The translations under genes were made by a program, and so were the position numbers. From the NCBI GenBank assembly GCA_008828725.1, contig MEHQ01001225.1, positions 1 to 64,000 on the forward strand: a stretch of 64,000 bases of DNA, in the 5' to 3' direction. The notes beneath the pieces were generated by a model that was given only the letters and a program-made list of their open reading frames with translations, was not told the origin of the DNA and ran no database searches. Positions 30,799 to 41,623 of the stretch are shown here, in pieces; positions within the stretch are counted from its first letter, which is position 1, and every line of letters begins with the position of its first letter. The stretch comes from Saccharina japonica (taxonomy: Eukaryota; Sar; Phaeophyceae; Laminariales; Laminariaceae).

Positions 30799-31990
30799 CT
30801 TGGTGAGTGACGGCGAACGTAAAAAAAGTGCGCAGTAGTTGTACTTCGAAGTATGCAACGAAGATATGGAGAGTCCAGTAACTTTTAAGTAGAAGCGGCG
30901 GAGAAGATGAATTACCGATCGTAGACCAGTATGCGCACAATGTCCTAGAGATCTAAAAAAACTGCTCTTGGGATGCACACATAACAAAAGTAATAGGCAA
31001 GGGTAAATCACACCTTGGGCAGGATGAAAGCGATCCTAACAGACTCGCACGTTGGCACTAGAATTAAGAGGTGTATCCTGATGAGTGTGATTGTACCGAA
31101 GCTAGAGCATGCAGGAGAAGTATGGGAAGGGGCCACCAAGCTCGTAAAACAGCTGGAATCAGTACAGATGACAGCAGCTAAAAAAGTGCTAGCATGCTCA
31201 AGTACGACGAGAAATACAGTATTGGGGATGTGCCCACTTAAGACGAATAGAGATGAGCGCAAGTTGAAATGGCAATATAAAGTAAAGAACATGCCAAATA
31301 AGAGGTTGCCAGCCATAGTTGAGAAAGCTGTATGGGAGAAAGTACCCAAAGCGCGAGCTGGAATAAGGTGGGATATCGTAGCCGAGAAAGTGTGAAAGGA
31401 TATAGGAAACCAAAAAGAGATGCTGGCCATAGAGACGTTTGGGGGGTACAAGACAGAAGTAAAAGAAAGGATAGAAAGAAGGGAAAGGCTAGTGCTAAGG
31501 AAGAAAGTGGAAGGGGAGGAAAAACGCTGAAACTGCGATTTCGTGTAGGGGACCTGGACCTGCCAGAAAGAAGAAGGAGGTATACCAGTAGCCCGGAGGA
31601 GGAGGAAGTAGATGCACAGATGTGCCCACGTGGCAAAGCAATAGGAGTAGAATTCACGTCGTGGGAGAATGTGACATGTACAAGGAGGAACGGGATGTGA
31701 AATAGACGAATGTGACATGGAGAAGTTTGGTACACTAGATAGTAGCGAGAAAACGATCGCTACCTTAAGAGGTGGATGGTGGCCACAGGCGGCGAAACAG
31801 GAAGGGGATATACGTAGGAATAGCAAAAACAATTTTTGCAATATATGGAAACAACGTAAGGAGCGCCCAAATTTTGGAGGTGTCGCTAGTAGGAGTAGGA
31901 ACGGTGCTCCGTCTCGAAAGGGATGTGTGGTCAATGGTCAAAGGACTAAGGCAAGCGACAAATGAGTACGCCCCCCCCCCCCCCCCCCCC
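30799..31990 (+). mobile_element. Poly(C)-tailed LINE, longest copy (3' part)
   Basis: It starts directly after a C-tract (about 30787-30797) and ends GCAACAAATGAGTACG then a C-tract at 31971-31990. Its open frame (31014-31395) resembles the end of a non-LTR reverse transcriptase and the region after it. The 5' portion (endonuclease, catalytic RT motifs) is missing, so it is 5'-truncated. Confidence 0.8.
31014..31395 (+). CDS. Reverse transcriptase C-terminal part of the LINE
   Basis: The frame reads GRMKAILTDSHVGTRIKRCI, then a segment with IVPKLEHAGEVWEG, like the thumb region (I-x-P-x-L-x-Y-G-x-E-x-W) of non-LTR reverse transcriptases. A basic helix, KLVKQLESVQMTAAKKVL, and PNKRLPAIVEKAVW follow. 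The frame stops soon after EKV, and homologous residues continue in another frame, so this copy is a broken LINE remnant. The copy at 41888-42776 shares the later part. The YADD catalytic core is not in the window, so the clade cannot be given. Confidence 0.6.
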
Positions 31991-31999
31991 NGGGTCGGG

Positions 32000-33060
32000 T
32001 TGGGCCACCCTTGCTCGACCCGACCCGACCTGACCCGCGAGATTTGACATGACCCGTGAACAGCACTGCAAAACAGTCCCTACTAGAGCAAAGAGGCGTT
32101 TTTCCGAACTTCCTCTATATTAATGCGCATACCGCTCGTCAGGGTGGGCTTGTGATATATGGTGCTATATACTGTCGTGGGAGGCCTGTAAAGGCCCAGG
32201 AATAAGGGCATGCGGGAACGGATTGCGTATTAGTTGGAAGGCCTATTCGAATAGGGACCATAAGATCAGGGCGGGGCAAGAACCGAGCCCCCCCCGTGCT
32301 TCCTGCCCTAAGTGGAAAACACAACAACAGCACTGCCCTCCTTCTCTATTGGCCAAGCACAGGACACACGTGATGAGTGGGTGACCAGCAGGCTTGACCT
32401 GCTTAGTACAAGGAAAACCTGGAAAGGGATACGCGTGTGTGTGACTTACACCGTGGAAACGGCTGCATGCTATGACAGTGATTGCGTTCCCTCCTTTTGC
32501 GTGTTAGATTGATATCAGTACTACAATGCTGGTAAAAAGATATAGCACCGGTGCTTATATCAGTGCCACAATCATGATGGTGGCGTATTATAATGCCGGT
32601 ACTAATTTGTTTTTTTGTATTTCACAGATCAATATGTATGGCACGTACGCTGCATATAGTAGATGATAGTATATACCAGGTACCTGGTATACCACTCTGT
32701 CCCGAAATATAATCACATTCTGTACATTAATATTAAATTAAAATGTTGCTTGTATTTTGGGACATATTGATACGTTAAATGCCTACGTATGGTATTGTAT
32801 TAGCCATTTGATAATGTGCAGCATAAAATACTTCAACATTGATGACTCATAAACATTCTCCGACAGAGGAAGAAATACACGGGAAAATGTGGTTTCTTCT
32901 TAGGCTAGACTACGAGTATTGTCATCCAGAATAATGTGTCATCCAGAAGAATATGCAGCATAATAAGCTTCAACGCCGATAACTGACATAAGGCAAACAT
33001 CGTGTATGTACCCGAGGGAATCAACACGGCTTCCCAATATTTTCAAAGCTAACATAAACG
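32000..33060. other. Region with no gene recognised
   Basis: GGGTCGGGTT/GACCCG-rich sequence at 31992-32060 (like 16935-17175), a GCCGGTACTA-type inverted repeat around 32515-32610 and the Stowaway-like MITE. Otherwise unassigned. Confidence 0.4.
32689..32770. mobile_element. Stowaway-like small MITE, copy 2
   Basis: ACCACTCTGTCCCGAAATAT on the left and CTTGTATTTTGGGACATAT on the right. Confidence 0.6.
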
Positions 33061-33065
33061 GCGAT

Positions 33066-33067
33066 GA

Positions 33068-33109
<42 letters not shown>

Positions 33110-33342
33110 CAGACAGACAAGCGACGCTGTCGGTGAGAGGAGGTCGCGTGTTGTCTAAAAGCCGGCGGGCGATCCTCCTGCGGCAGGTTTCATCTTACGC
33201 AGCTGACCGCTGCGACAGGCTGACGACGAATAGAGATACACAGGTCGTTTGTCTTGTCCCTCACCGCCGTGATGGCACCTTGTATACATTACTACTGCTA
33301 CTGCTACTGCTACTGCTACTGCTACTGCTACTGCTACTACTA

Positions 33343-33388
<46 letters not shown>

Positions 33389-33392
33389 CACG

Positions 33393-33440
<48 letters not shown>

Positions 33441-33481
33441 TGCTACTGCTACTACTACTACTACTACTACTACTATGACTG

Positions 33482-33545
<64 letters not shown>

Positions 33546-33550
33546 GGGGC
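33066..33550 (+). repeat. (CAGA)n and (CTA/CTG)n microsatellites
   Basis: (GACA)n at 33066-33120 and (CTACTG)n grading into (CTA)n at 33287-33546. The stretch between (33121-33286) is not repetitive and its origin is unknown. Confidence 0.9.
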
Positions 33551-33574
33551 ACCGAGTGCCTAGCAGCGTGGGTA

Positions 33575-33766
33575 GGCGCAGTTCGATGCGAGTCGACGAA
33601 AGGAAAGAAAGGGGCTGCACAGTCTTCTCGCGATAAAAGTGCATGCAAGGCACGAACCGTAGTGAGGAAGAAGGGAGGAGAAAAGCCTACTTTGTGGCCC
33701 CGGATCTGAGTTACGACTAGGAAGGAGAGACAAAAGAAGGGCGAAGATAATAAATGGGATGGAGGG
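33575..33766 (+). repeat. ~190-bp interspersed repeat, copy 4
   Basis: GAGTCGACGAAAGGAAAGAA, CTCGCGATAAAAGTGCATGC, GGCCCCGGATCTGAGTTACG; interrupted at its AATGGGATGG end by a LINE fragment. Confidence 0.75.
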
Positions 33767-34265
33767 GCTCGGATTAGCAACAAGCTCCTTTGTAGTATAT
33801 GGAAACAACGTAAGGAGCGCCCAACTGTTGGAGGTGTCTCTATTAGGATTAGGAACGGTGCTCCGTCTCGAAAGGGGTGCGTGGTCAATGGTCAAATTAC
33901 TAAGGCAAGCAACAAATGATACCCCCCCCCCCCCCGCGCCCCCCCTCCGCCCACGTCCCGACATTGTGGGGATGCGAGGGTCCATGGTCATATGTCTATT
34001 GCTATATGATGACATGAGTACCCCCCCCCCAGCAAAAAGTTTATTTGTCATATATGGAAACAACGCAATGAGCGCCCAACTGTTGGAGGTGTCTCGTATT
34101 ATAGAAGTACGAACGGTGCTCCGTCTCGAAAGGGATGCGTGGTCAATGGTCAAATGACTACGGCAAGCAACAAATGAGTACGCCCCCCCCGCTCCGTCTC
34201 GAAAGGGATGCGTGGTCAACGGTCAAATGACTAAGGCGAGCAACAAATGAGTACGCCCCCCCCCC
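33764..34265 (+). mobile_element. Chain of four poly(C)-tailed elements (LINE, SINE, LINE, LINE)
   Basis: LINE fragment 33764-33935, SINE fragment 33946-34030, LINE fragment 34031-34190 and a ~75-bp LINE tail 34191-34265. Each ends in its own C-tract, and all lie in the same orientation. The first joins an unrelated ~190-bp repeat (33575-33766). Confidence 0.8.
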
Positions 34266-34326
34266 GTCGGCTGGTGAGGCGGGGCCCTATAGACGGTACG
34301 GGCGCTATGTATGAATATATGAATAG

Positions 34327-34402
34327 TGTTAAGGCATTAGTCCGTTGGGCTACTGGTAAAAGGTCAACCGATCGCCTACCCGAACTAAGCCTTATAACAC
34401 TC
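34327..34402 (-). mobile_element. tRNA-derived SINE, 5' fragment
   Basis: It shares GTTATAAGGCTTAGTTCGGG, AACGGACTAATGCCTTAACA and the central TTTACCAGTAGCCC with the copy at 34795-35060. Confidence 0.6.
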
Positions 34403-34794
34403 TCCCCCCCCTGGACCGGCGGGATATTCAGGACAGACCGGATATACGGGTCGTCGTGTCAAAGCCAATTGGCCTCGCGGTTCCAATGTTATGGGGACCC
34501 AGAGAGAGTATTTTTCAGGTTCTTGACATGAGGAAATTCACTTTTCTTTAAAAAGTGTTTTCATGGGTTTGCCTGACCGGCGTGAACCCGGCACGGAACA
34601 CCCCGGCATTATAGGGGCACCAAGATATAATCAGGGGGCGTATACCCACGATTGGTGATGTTGGCCTTTCCAGTTTTCTTTTTACCTTCACAAAGCGTGT
34701 AGAGGGGGGCGGAGGGCTCCAGACTATCTGTTTTGGACTGGCTTTGATCGCTTTGCGGACCCTTCGGGTTCCACTTTTATTTCAGTATACCCTT

Positions 34795-35060
34795 TTTTTG
34801 GGTAAGTTAGCCTGTGACCACGGGAATCGACCGTGTCAAGTGTTGGATTAGTACGGACAGATGGAGGTACTGGATAGAGAGACCGGCACGGTTTTTAATG
34901 TGAAGACAACAACAAGAACAACAATGGTGGAGGTGAGATTCGAACTCACGGCCAGCAACTCATGTCCTGCCGTCGACGCCATTTGTTACGGTCTTAGTCC
35001 GTTGGGCTACTGGTAAAAGGTTAACCGATCGCCTACCCGAACTCAGCCTTATAACAATAG
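34795..35060 (-). mobile_element. tRNA-derived SINE
   Basis: On the minus strand an A-box-like TAGCCCAACGGACTAAGAC is followed ~60 bases on by a good B-box, GAGTTCGAATCTCACC. A (GTT)n-type tail and CTTCACATTAAA come next. The D- and anticodon-arms do not fold as a working tRNA. Confidence 0.65.
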
Positions 35061-35399
35061 ATCACAAAACGGTGTCAACTAAACTAAACTGCTGTTTCGC
35101 GATCGGATCGATTGGACCGTACGATCGAATATGAAGCGAAAATGAATCGGCTGCGATTTCACATCCCTACACTACCAAAAACAAAGATGCCATCAAGAGG
35201 CCGCACTTTTGCCCCTTCGTCATGCTATATGGTATACGACATATCCCCCGAACCTATGGGCTATGACTCTCGAAAAAAAAGGAGGAGGAGGGTCATAGCC
35301 CATATAGCCCCGAACTCATGGTGTTCTAACAACCTTGATGTGACAGACGGCAAAAAATCCATAACATTTCGTTGATAGGCACCAAACTACTACTGTAGT

Positions 35400-35515
35400 A
35401 ATATTACGGGGAACCATAGTAAATAGGACCAAATATTGGAAGTAAAAAAAGGGAAATATATAGGTTTTTGTGTGAAACGTAGGTTTTATGTACTATGCCC
35501 CCCCCCCGTAAATAC
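35400..35515. mobile_element. TTACGGGGG MITE copy
   Basis: Starts TTACGGGGAACCATAG, has the GTAGGTTTTATGTACTATG right arm and ends CCCCCGTAA. Confidence 0.65.
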
Positions 35516-35530
35516 GACTGAGGAGCTACT

Positions 35531-36190
35531 CACATACATGCAACTATAGTGGGTGTCCGGCACTACTCAACCGGGACTATAGAGGGACCACTATACTGTA
35601 GTTCGTTTGTTTTGACTACGACCCATCTGTGCCAAGCGAGTTGACATGCACTATAGCGGGTGTCCGGCACTATTCAACCGGCACTATAGAGGGACCACTA
35701 TACTGTACGAGTAGTTCGTTTGTTTTTACTAATCCCATCTGTGCCAAGCGAGTTGACATGCACTATAGCGGGTATCCGGCACTATTCAACCGGCACTATA
35801 GAGGGACCACTATACTGTAGTTCGTTTGTTTTGACTAATCCCATCTGTGCCAAGCGAGTTGACAGGCACTATAGCGGGTACCCGGCACTATTCAACCGGC
35901 ACTATAGCGGGTAGCCGGCACTATTCAACCGGCACTATATAGGGATCCCTAGACTACGGTAGTTCGTGTTTGGGTTAATCCCATCTGTGCCAAGCGAGTT
36001 GACAGGCACTATAGCGGTTATCCGGCACTATTCAACCGGCACTATAAAGGGACAACCACCACTACGTACGGTATTCCGACTGACGGGGCTTCTTAACCGA
36101 GAAAATCCTCTGTGCCAAGCGAGTTCACAGGCACTATATCGGGTACCCGGCACTATTCAACCGGCACCATAGAGGGACAACCACTACCAG
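35531..36190 (+). repeat. Tandem array of MITE-derived ~125-bp units
   Basis: Five to six units of CTGTGCCAAGCGAGTTGAC, GGCACTATAGCGGGT, CCGGCACTATTCAACCGGC and AGAGGGACCACTA. These are the parts of the MITE at 11421-11608. Short in-frame peptides here are by-products of the repeat. Confidence 0.85.
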
Positions 36191-36239
36191 TACTACTGTA
36201 GTGTGACCGGAAGGCACATTCAACGGAGGAACTACTAGG

Positions 36240-36518
36240 TAGGGCTGGGCACTGGCACAGTGTGTACTGGTAGTAATAATCTACTGGCAGTAGTAATCTT
36301 CTGATTGGCCCGGCCAGTATATTCGCCAGTAGGTTTTTTCTCGTTTACGTCCAAGAAACACGCCATATTATAGCACGGAATCCCACTACGTAAATGCGTT
36401 TCGGAAGGAGAGAGGAGAAAGGAGAGACAGTATACTGCTTGCAATCCAGTACGTATACTGATTGATTTTGACGACAGTATACATCGCTACTGACTGAGTC
36501 AGCCAGTGCCCAGCCCTA
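36240..36518. mobile_element. hAT-like MITE, TAGGGCTGGGCAC ends, copy 1
   Basis: The ends TAGGGCTGGGCACTGGC and GCCAGTGCCCAGCCCTA are inverted. The inside is shared with 43778-44024 (GATTGGCCCGGCCAGTATAT, AAATGCGTTTCGG). Confidence 0.75.
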
Positions 36519-36591
36519 GGAACTAACCCATCAACCCTCTCTCGACACTGCAGAGGGGAAAATCGACGATAAAAAAAAAAAAAAAAAAAAA

Positions 36592-36855
36592 ANNNNNNNN
36601 NNNNNNNNNNNNNNNNNNNNNNNNNNNNNNNNNNNNNNNNNNNNNNNNNNNNNNNNNNNNNNNNNNNNNNNNNNNNNNNNNNNNNNNNNNNNNNNNNNNN
36701 NNNNNNNNNNNNNNNNNNNNNNNNNNNNNNNNNNNNNNNNNNNNNNNNNNNNNNNNNNNNNNNNNNNNNNNNNNNNNNNNNNNNNNNNNNNNNNNNNNNN
36801 NNNNNNNNNNNNNNNNNNNNNNNNNNNNNNNNNNNNNNNNNNNNNNNNNNNNNNN
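36592..36855. other. Assembly gap flanked by poly(A)
   Basis: A run of N with A-runs on both sides, perhaps a long poly(A) that could not be assembled. Confidence 0.99.
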
Positions 36856-37020
36856 AAAAAAAAAAAAAAAAAAAAAAAAAAAAACGTGACGGATTTCAGC
36901 GACGGCCACTCTTTGCGCGATCGGGGGATGATTTACTTCATATAAACTGTTTAATTTTAATTTTAATTTAATTTAAATTATTTCTTCCCCCACAAACAGA
37001 CACACACTTCCTGAATTCTA

Positions 37021-37170
37021 CAGCCTCAGATTGTGTCCCCCTCATACGGGATGTACATCCTACATGAGGACATATAGAATCCGTAAGTACGCGCGATCGA
37101 AGTATCACACTCAGATATGAATAGCAAAGATGAGTTTCGACGAAATCCTCGAGCTCACAGCTGTTGTTTT
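37021..37170 (+). mobile_element. SINE-like repeat A, near full length
   Basis: Runs from ACAGCCTCAGATTGTGTC through GGGATGTACATCC to CTCACAGCTGTTGTTTTTTT. Confidence 0.75.
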
Positions 37171-37184
37171 TTTATCTTTTTTTA

Positions 37185-37710
37185 ATATTCATGCATGGCC
37201 GTAGTCGTATGACCATAGAACCTCGCATCCCTACAATGCCGGAACGGAGCAGCGTCGGGTTTTCACCACCGTACCAGGCATAAACATTGCTACTGTAGCA
37301 CCAAGCGCGAAGCGAAACGTGAGGTGTTCGGCGAGTCACATGAAGGGTGAGCTGCATCCTACTGAGAACCGCTCGTGAGGCGGACTTTTGCATATGGATG
37401 ACAGCTTCATCAATGGTTTGATTTCATTTCCGGTGTGGTCACTTCCAGAGACAGCAATGAATGGGAGTACTATGTAACTGCCTCGTGGGTGCCTCACCAT
37501 AAACAACTCCGTGATACGACCATCCCCCTTGTGCGGAGAAAAAGGTTCTCCACCCCCGCACGAATGATCTATAACTCGACCGCCAGAAGTGATCGACCGC
37601 CAAAAAAAACAAACAAAAAAAACGGTTCCGTCTTGGTGTAGATGATGTAGTAAGCGGCATGTTTCACTGTGTCGTTGCCAACCGACGCCAACCCAACCTA
37701 TATAAATATA
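37185..37710 (-). mobile_element. Poly(C)-tailed SINE-like element, full length
   Basis: Full family order in inverse. A G-tract follows at 37711-37718, then a LINE tail at 37719-37805. Its own tail lacks a long C-run. Confidence 0.8.
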
Positions 37711-37718
37711 GGGGGGGG

Positions 37719-37805
37719 CGGGTACTCATTTGTTGCTTGCCTTAGTCATTCGACCATTGACCACGCATTCCCTTTCGAGACGGAGCACCGTTCCTACTCC
37801 TAATA
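37719..37805 (-). mobile_element. Poly(C)-tailed LINE, ~85-bp tail
   Basis: Between two G-tracts: GGGTACTCATTTGTTGCTTG to GAGCACCGTTCCTACTCCTA. Confidence 0.7.
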
Positions 37806-37824
37806 TAGGGGGGGGGGGTGTTCT

Positions 37825-37912
37825 AAGGCTTAAATTGAGTAGGTAATTGGTTAACCTTATACCAGTAGCCCAACGGGCTGATGCCTTAATTCTATACTGT
37901 AATCAAGTGAAA
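37825..37912 (+). mobile_element. tRNA-derived SINE, 5' fragment
   Basis: TTAACCTTATACCAGTAGCC then CAACGGGCTGATGCCTTAAT, the family's A-box region, here on the plus strand. Confidence 0.6.
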
Positions 37913-38045
37913 AACTCAACCAAACCTCAGAAAAAGTACAGCCGGTACTCCTACCGTGTAGCATGAGCTTCAGCACTGATCACCCATAAGCACTCCCAAA
38001 GAAGAAAACCACGGAGGAACCAAAAGGATCCCAATCTATATCGTA

Positions 38046-38153
38046 TTACGGGAGACCATAGTAAATAGGACCAAATGTCGCTAGTAAAAATAGGGAAGTA
38101 TATAGGTTTTAGTGTATACCGTAGGTGCTATTTACTATGCACCCCCCGTAATT
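38046..38153. mobile_element. TTACGGGGG MITE copy
   Basis: Starts TTACGGGAGACCATAG and ends CTATTTACTATGCACC then CCCCGTAA. Confidence 0.7.
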
Positions 38154-38982
38154 GTACTGTCGCACGCGTCCAAATGCCTGTCCATTGTTAACGGCCCATG
38201 TATCTTATTTTTGCATCCATGCATTCGTCACGCGGCGCGAGCGGGGCCTTTCCAGGTTGCATGTGCACACCGGGTCGAGAGGTTGGGGGGGCATGGCGTG
38301 CTATAAGAGATATGCACTGTGGATGGTGGAGGGATTCGAACCCCAGATTGTGCTTTTTAGTTTAAGAGATACACCATGATGAATAACCACCACTAGCTGT
38401 GACCACTGCTGTGAGCTTTAGAGATACGCCATGATAAATAACCACCACTAGCTGTGACCACTGCTGTGAGCTTAAGAGATATATCATCATAAATAACCAC
38501 CACTGTGAGCTAAGCTCTATATATATGGCAAGCAGTCAGCGCTGACTCAGACGCGCAGAGAGTCGAGCTTGAGGCACAGCAACGTGTTGATATATATATA
38601 TTATATACATATAGGGTATGGACGGTGAGGGGATTCGAAGTTCAGAGTGTTTTCTTTGTGGAGAGACACACCATATAAATAACCTCTGGTCACCTCATTA
38701 CACCTCCTCACCTCGGAGCTATCATACGCGGCAAGCAGTCAGCGCTGACCCAAGCGCGCACAGACTCGAGCTGCTTGGGTACAATAACGCGTTCGAGATA
38801 ATACCCTCATCATGGACGGTTGGGGGGGGGGGTTCAAAACCCACAGCCATATTTTGGGCTTTTTGATACACCATAAATCACGAACCACGGGAGTGAGCTA
38901 CGTAGCAGCAGGCCAGTCAGCGCTGCCTCACAGGTGCGCCCGGTTGCCCCTTGTGCGGCGTATGTATCGGCTTATCATGCTG

Positions 38983-39110
38983 TGTTACGGAGGAGCATAG
39001 TAAATAGGACCAAATATAGTTAGTAAAAATAGGTAAATGTTTAGGTTTTTGTGTGTACCGTAAGTCCTATTTACTAGTATTACTAGTATTTACTATGGTC
39101 CCACCGTAAG
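38983..39110. mobile_element. TTACGGGGG MITE copy
   Basis: Starts TTACGGAGGAGCATAG and ends TTTACTATGGTCCCACCGTAA, with a small duplication of the right arm. Confidence 0.7.
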
Positions 39111-39208
39111 AGTAGATTTCGACGCGCGGCGCTGTCGTCCTGGCGCAGAGAGAGAGAGTCGAGCTCGGCTTGGGGCATAACGTGGTATAGATAGATATAC
39201 TACCTGGT

Positions 39209-39524
39209 ATGTATGGATGATGGTGTCTCTTCTCTTCTCTTTGAAGCTTCTCGTACAAGCTCACCTCACAGTGAGCTCGCGCTTGCCTCCATTTTAGGCC
39301 GTGTCTTGTCGTCGATCGACAAGCGGGTCTACAGCGTACACATCAGCTACGTGCTGATACACACGTTATGTATGGATGATGGTGTCTCTTCTCTTCTCTT
39401 TGAAGCTTCTCGTACAAGCTCACCTCACAGTGAGCTCGCGCTTGCCTCCATTTTAGGCCGTGTCTTGTCGGCCATCGACAAGCGGGTCTACAGCGTACAC
39501 ATCAGCTACGCGCTGATACACACG
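39209..39524 (+). repeat. Recent 156-bp tandem duplication with an open frame
   Basis: Two almost identical units (39209-39364 and 39365-39520), starting ATGGATGATGGTGTCTCTTC and differing at only a few bases. As 156 is a multiple of three, a 109-codon frame stays open across both. It looks like a byproduct of the duplication, not a recognised gene. Confidence 0.7.
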
Positions 39525-39754
39525 CTACAACTTCATCCGTAATAGATGGGGGATAGATTTCGACGCGTGGCGCTGTCGTCCTGGCGCAAAGAGGGTCGAG
39601 CTTGGCTTGGGGGCACAACGTGCTATAGATATTATACTATGGACGATGGGGGATTCGAACCCCAGATATATATATATATATATTATATATATATATATAT
39701 ATGTTTTGATGGTGTTTAGAGGCATGTCTTATACCCACTGAAAGCAATGAATGC

Positions 39755-40160
39755 ACGTCTTCTAAGGGTGGTGTGAGGGTATTGCCTGTTGAGCTATACG
39801 CAGGGGTAAAGGATCGATCAACTATCCAGCTCACCACGGTAATCCTTATCACGCGCTCCTCCCCCCCCTCTGAACGGCGGGATAATTTGGAACGTCGGTA
39901 TACTACTGCATATACGGCCGTATACGTTGGTCTACTACTATCCGCTTCATTCCATATACATACCTGGGGAACCGGGGACGGAGGTATTTTTTTGAGGGAC
40001 GCACGCGCAAGCGTTCTTATAAAAGAAAACGTTCGAAGTGAGATTCGGACCTGTGTCCTACCGACGACGCCAAATGTAAGGAGGGTATCATTACCTGTTG
40101 GGCTATAGGGGTAAAACATCAATCAATTACCCAGCTCATCACGGTAATCCTTCTAACAAG
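39755..40160 (-). mobile_element. Two diverged tRNA-derived SINE copies
   Basis: Two A-box-like regions (39775-39850 and 40075-40160) and one B-box-like GGTCCGAATCTCAC (minus strand, about 40040). Confidence 0.5.
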
Positions 40161-40984
40161 TGGTGCTTTGTTTTCTGGGCTCCTTTCACGCGAGGAGCTC
40201 ACTCAGTGTCGAACCCCGAAACATGGCTTTGGACACGTTTTTGGTTGGCGCCGCCCGACGAAAGTTTTTGTGCGCTTAGACTTACTCTGTGCTATGATAC
40301 GCTTGTGCTGCGATAGAGAGGTGGCACTTTTTGGACTGAAAAGTTTTCGGAATGACGGAGGGCTCGCTCCTTAACCCACAATCGACGGAATATCATTATT
40401 TTTTTATATTTTGCACTATTTTTTGGATTTGTTTCCTCAGACCATGGGAGGAGATTCATCGGGCACATACGCAGCACTTTACTTTCCCTCCAGAAACCTT
40501 TTTTTTTGGGGGGGGGGGGGGGGTGGTGAGTTTTGGTATTAGTATAAATCACTTAGTATTAGTATAGAGCTCTTCAAGTGAGGAGCCGCAGAAAAAAAAA
40601 GGGTGCACCTGTGCCTTAAGCTACTGCTGTAGCATGCGTCTGGTGTACCGACGATATGGCATGCCTTGGGTATATGCCTTATTGGGTGGCTTACTATTGG
40701 TATAGCCTTTCAAGGCATACCAGGTATGCCTTATTGGGTGACTCACTTTTATTATATACGTATATATAGAGCTCAAGTAAGGAGACTTACTAACGATTTA
40801 GGAGTAGTATATATTACTTACTATTAGTATAGAGCTCTTCAAGTGAGGAGCCGCAGAAAAAAAAATGGTGCACTTCTACCTTAAGCTAGCATTCGTCGCC
40901 TGAACTGTAATCCTAAACCAAAGTTAGTAGTAAAACGTGTCATACTAAACGGTAGTTGCTCACTCGAGGAGCTCAGCGGGTCAT

Positions 40985-41200
40985 AAAAGATTTGCCTCAG
41001 AAGGCAAAAACTAACTATTTCCCCAGAAGGAGGCAATAACTATTGCCTCAGAAGGCAAAGACTAATTATTGCCTCAGAAGGCAAAAACTAACTATTTTCT
41101 CAGAAGGCAAAAATTAACTATTTGCTCAGAAGGCAAAAACTAACTATTGCCTCAGAAGGCAAAAACTAACTATTGCCTCAGAAGGCAAAAACTAACTGCA
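40985..41200 (+). repeat. 26-bp tandem repeat (CTCAGAAGGCAAAAACTAAC)
   Basis: Eight head-to-tail units of about 26 bp with no unique spacers, so it is not a CRISPR-type array. Confidence 0.85.
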
Positions 41201-41304
41201 ACACCCTATCTATATACCTACCATGGGATGAGTCTTGGTTGTTGTAGTGTATGGAGGCGGTGAGTCTAGAGGTCAAGGCGTGACTGTGAGTATGACAGAG
41301 TATA

Positions 41305-41508
41305 TACAGGACAGCTACGTACTCAAGAAAACAAGCAAATAAAGAAAGGCAGGTTGAGATTTTTACAGGAATATTATATAGTCGGGTCTCGTTTCACTGA
41401 AGTCAGTGCACGTGAACGCACCAGTCCTCAAAAAAATAAATCCAAGTCTGGATGGACTAGAGCAGTAGCTTTCGCTTTTCTTAGTATTAATAGGTGTCCT
41501 GCACTGCA
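41305..41508. mobile_element. Diverged member of the CAGTACAGG MITE family
   Basis: It has AGGTGTCCTGCACTG at the right, AAAGAAAGGCAGGTTGAGAT internally and a degraded left end (ATATACAGGACAG). Confidence 0.5.
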
Positions 41509-41623
41509 ATAGCCCAGTCGTTAGCTGTAGCAGCTAGCGATGACTACTAGCTCAGTCGTTATGGTGTACTGGTAACATGTACCAGGCAACTTCTAATGAG
41601 ATAAAGCCCTAAACGGTATTCAT

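Larger units (their letters stand above)
38320..39675 (-). repeat. Cluster of tRNA-like B-box repeats
   Basis: Repeated units, each with GG(A/T)GG...GATTCGAACCCC (inverse of a tRNA T-arm, GGTTCGAATC) at 38325-38345, 38620-38636, 38812-38836 and 39640-39665. Spacers contain GCAAGCAGTCAGCGCTGA and GAGAGTCGAGCT. A ~56-bp unit with AACCACCACTAGCTGTGACC is tandem at 38370-38520. No unit folds as a full tRNA. Confidence 0.55.

Noticed and set aside
31332-31700. 122-codon frame after the RT frame
   Set aside because: Part of the non-coding or frame-decayed 3' region of the LINE. The same stretch is broken differently in the 41888-42776 copy.
33064-33653. Poly-Leu, poly-Thr, poly-Val and poly-Ser frames
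   Set aside because: Translations of (CTA/CTG)n.
34929-35010. A second functional tRNA gene
   Set aside because: A good B-box and a weak A-box exist, but the D- and anticodon-arms do not fold and the acceptor stem is missing. It is a tRNA-derived SINE.
38325-38345. tRNA T-arms at 38325, 38620 and 39645
   Set aside because: Only the T-arm-like GGTTCGAATC is present. The remainder does not form a cloverleaf, and the motif recurs in tandem repeat units.
40985-41200. CRISPR-like array
   Set aside because: Repeats of ~26 bp follow each other with no unique spacers, and the DNA is eukaryotic. It is a plain minisatellite.
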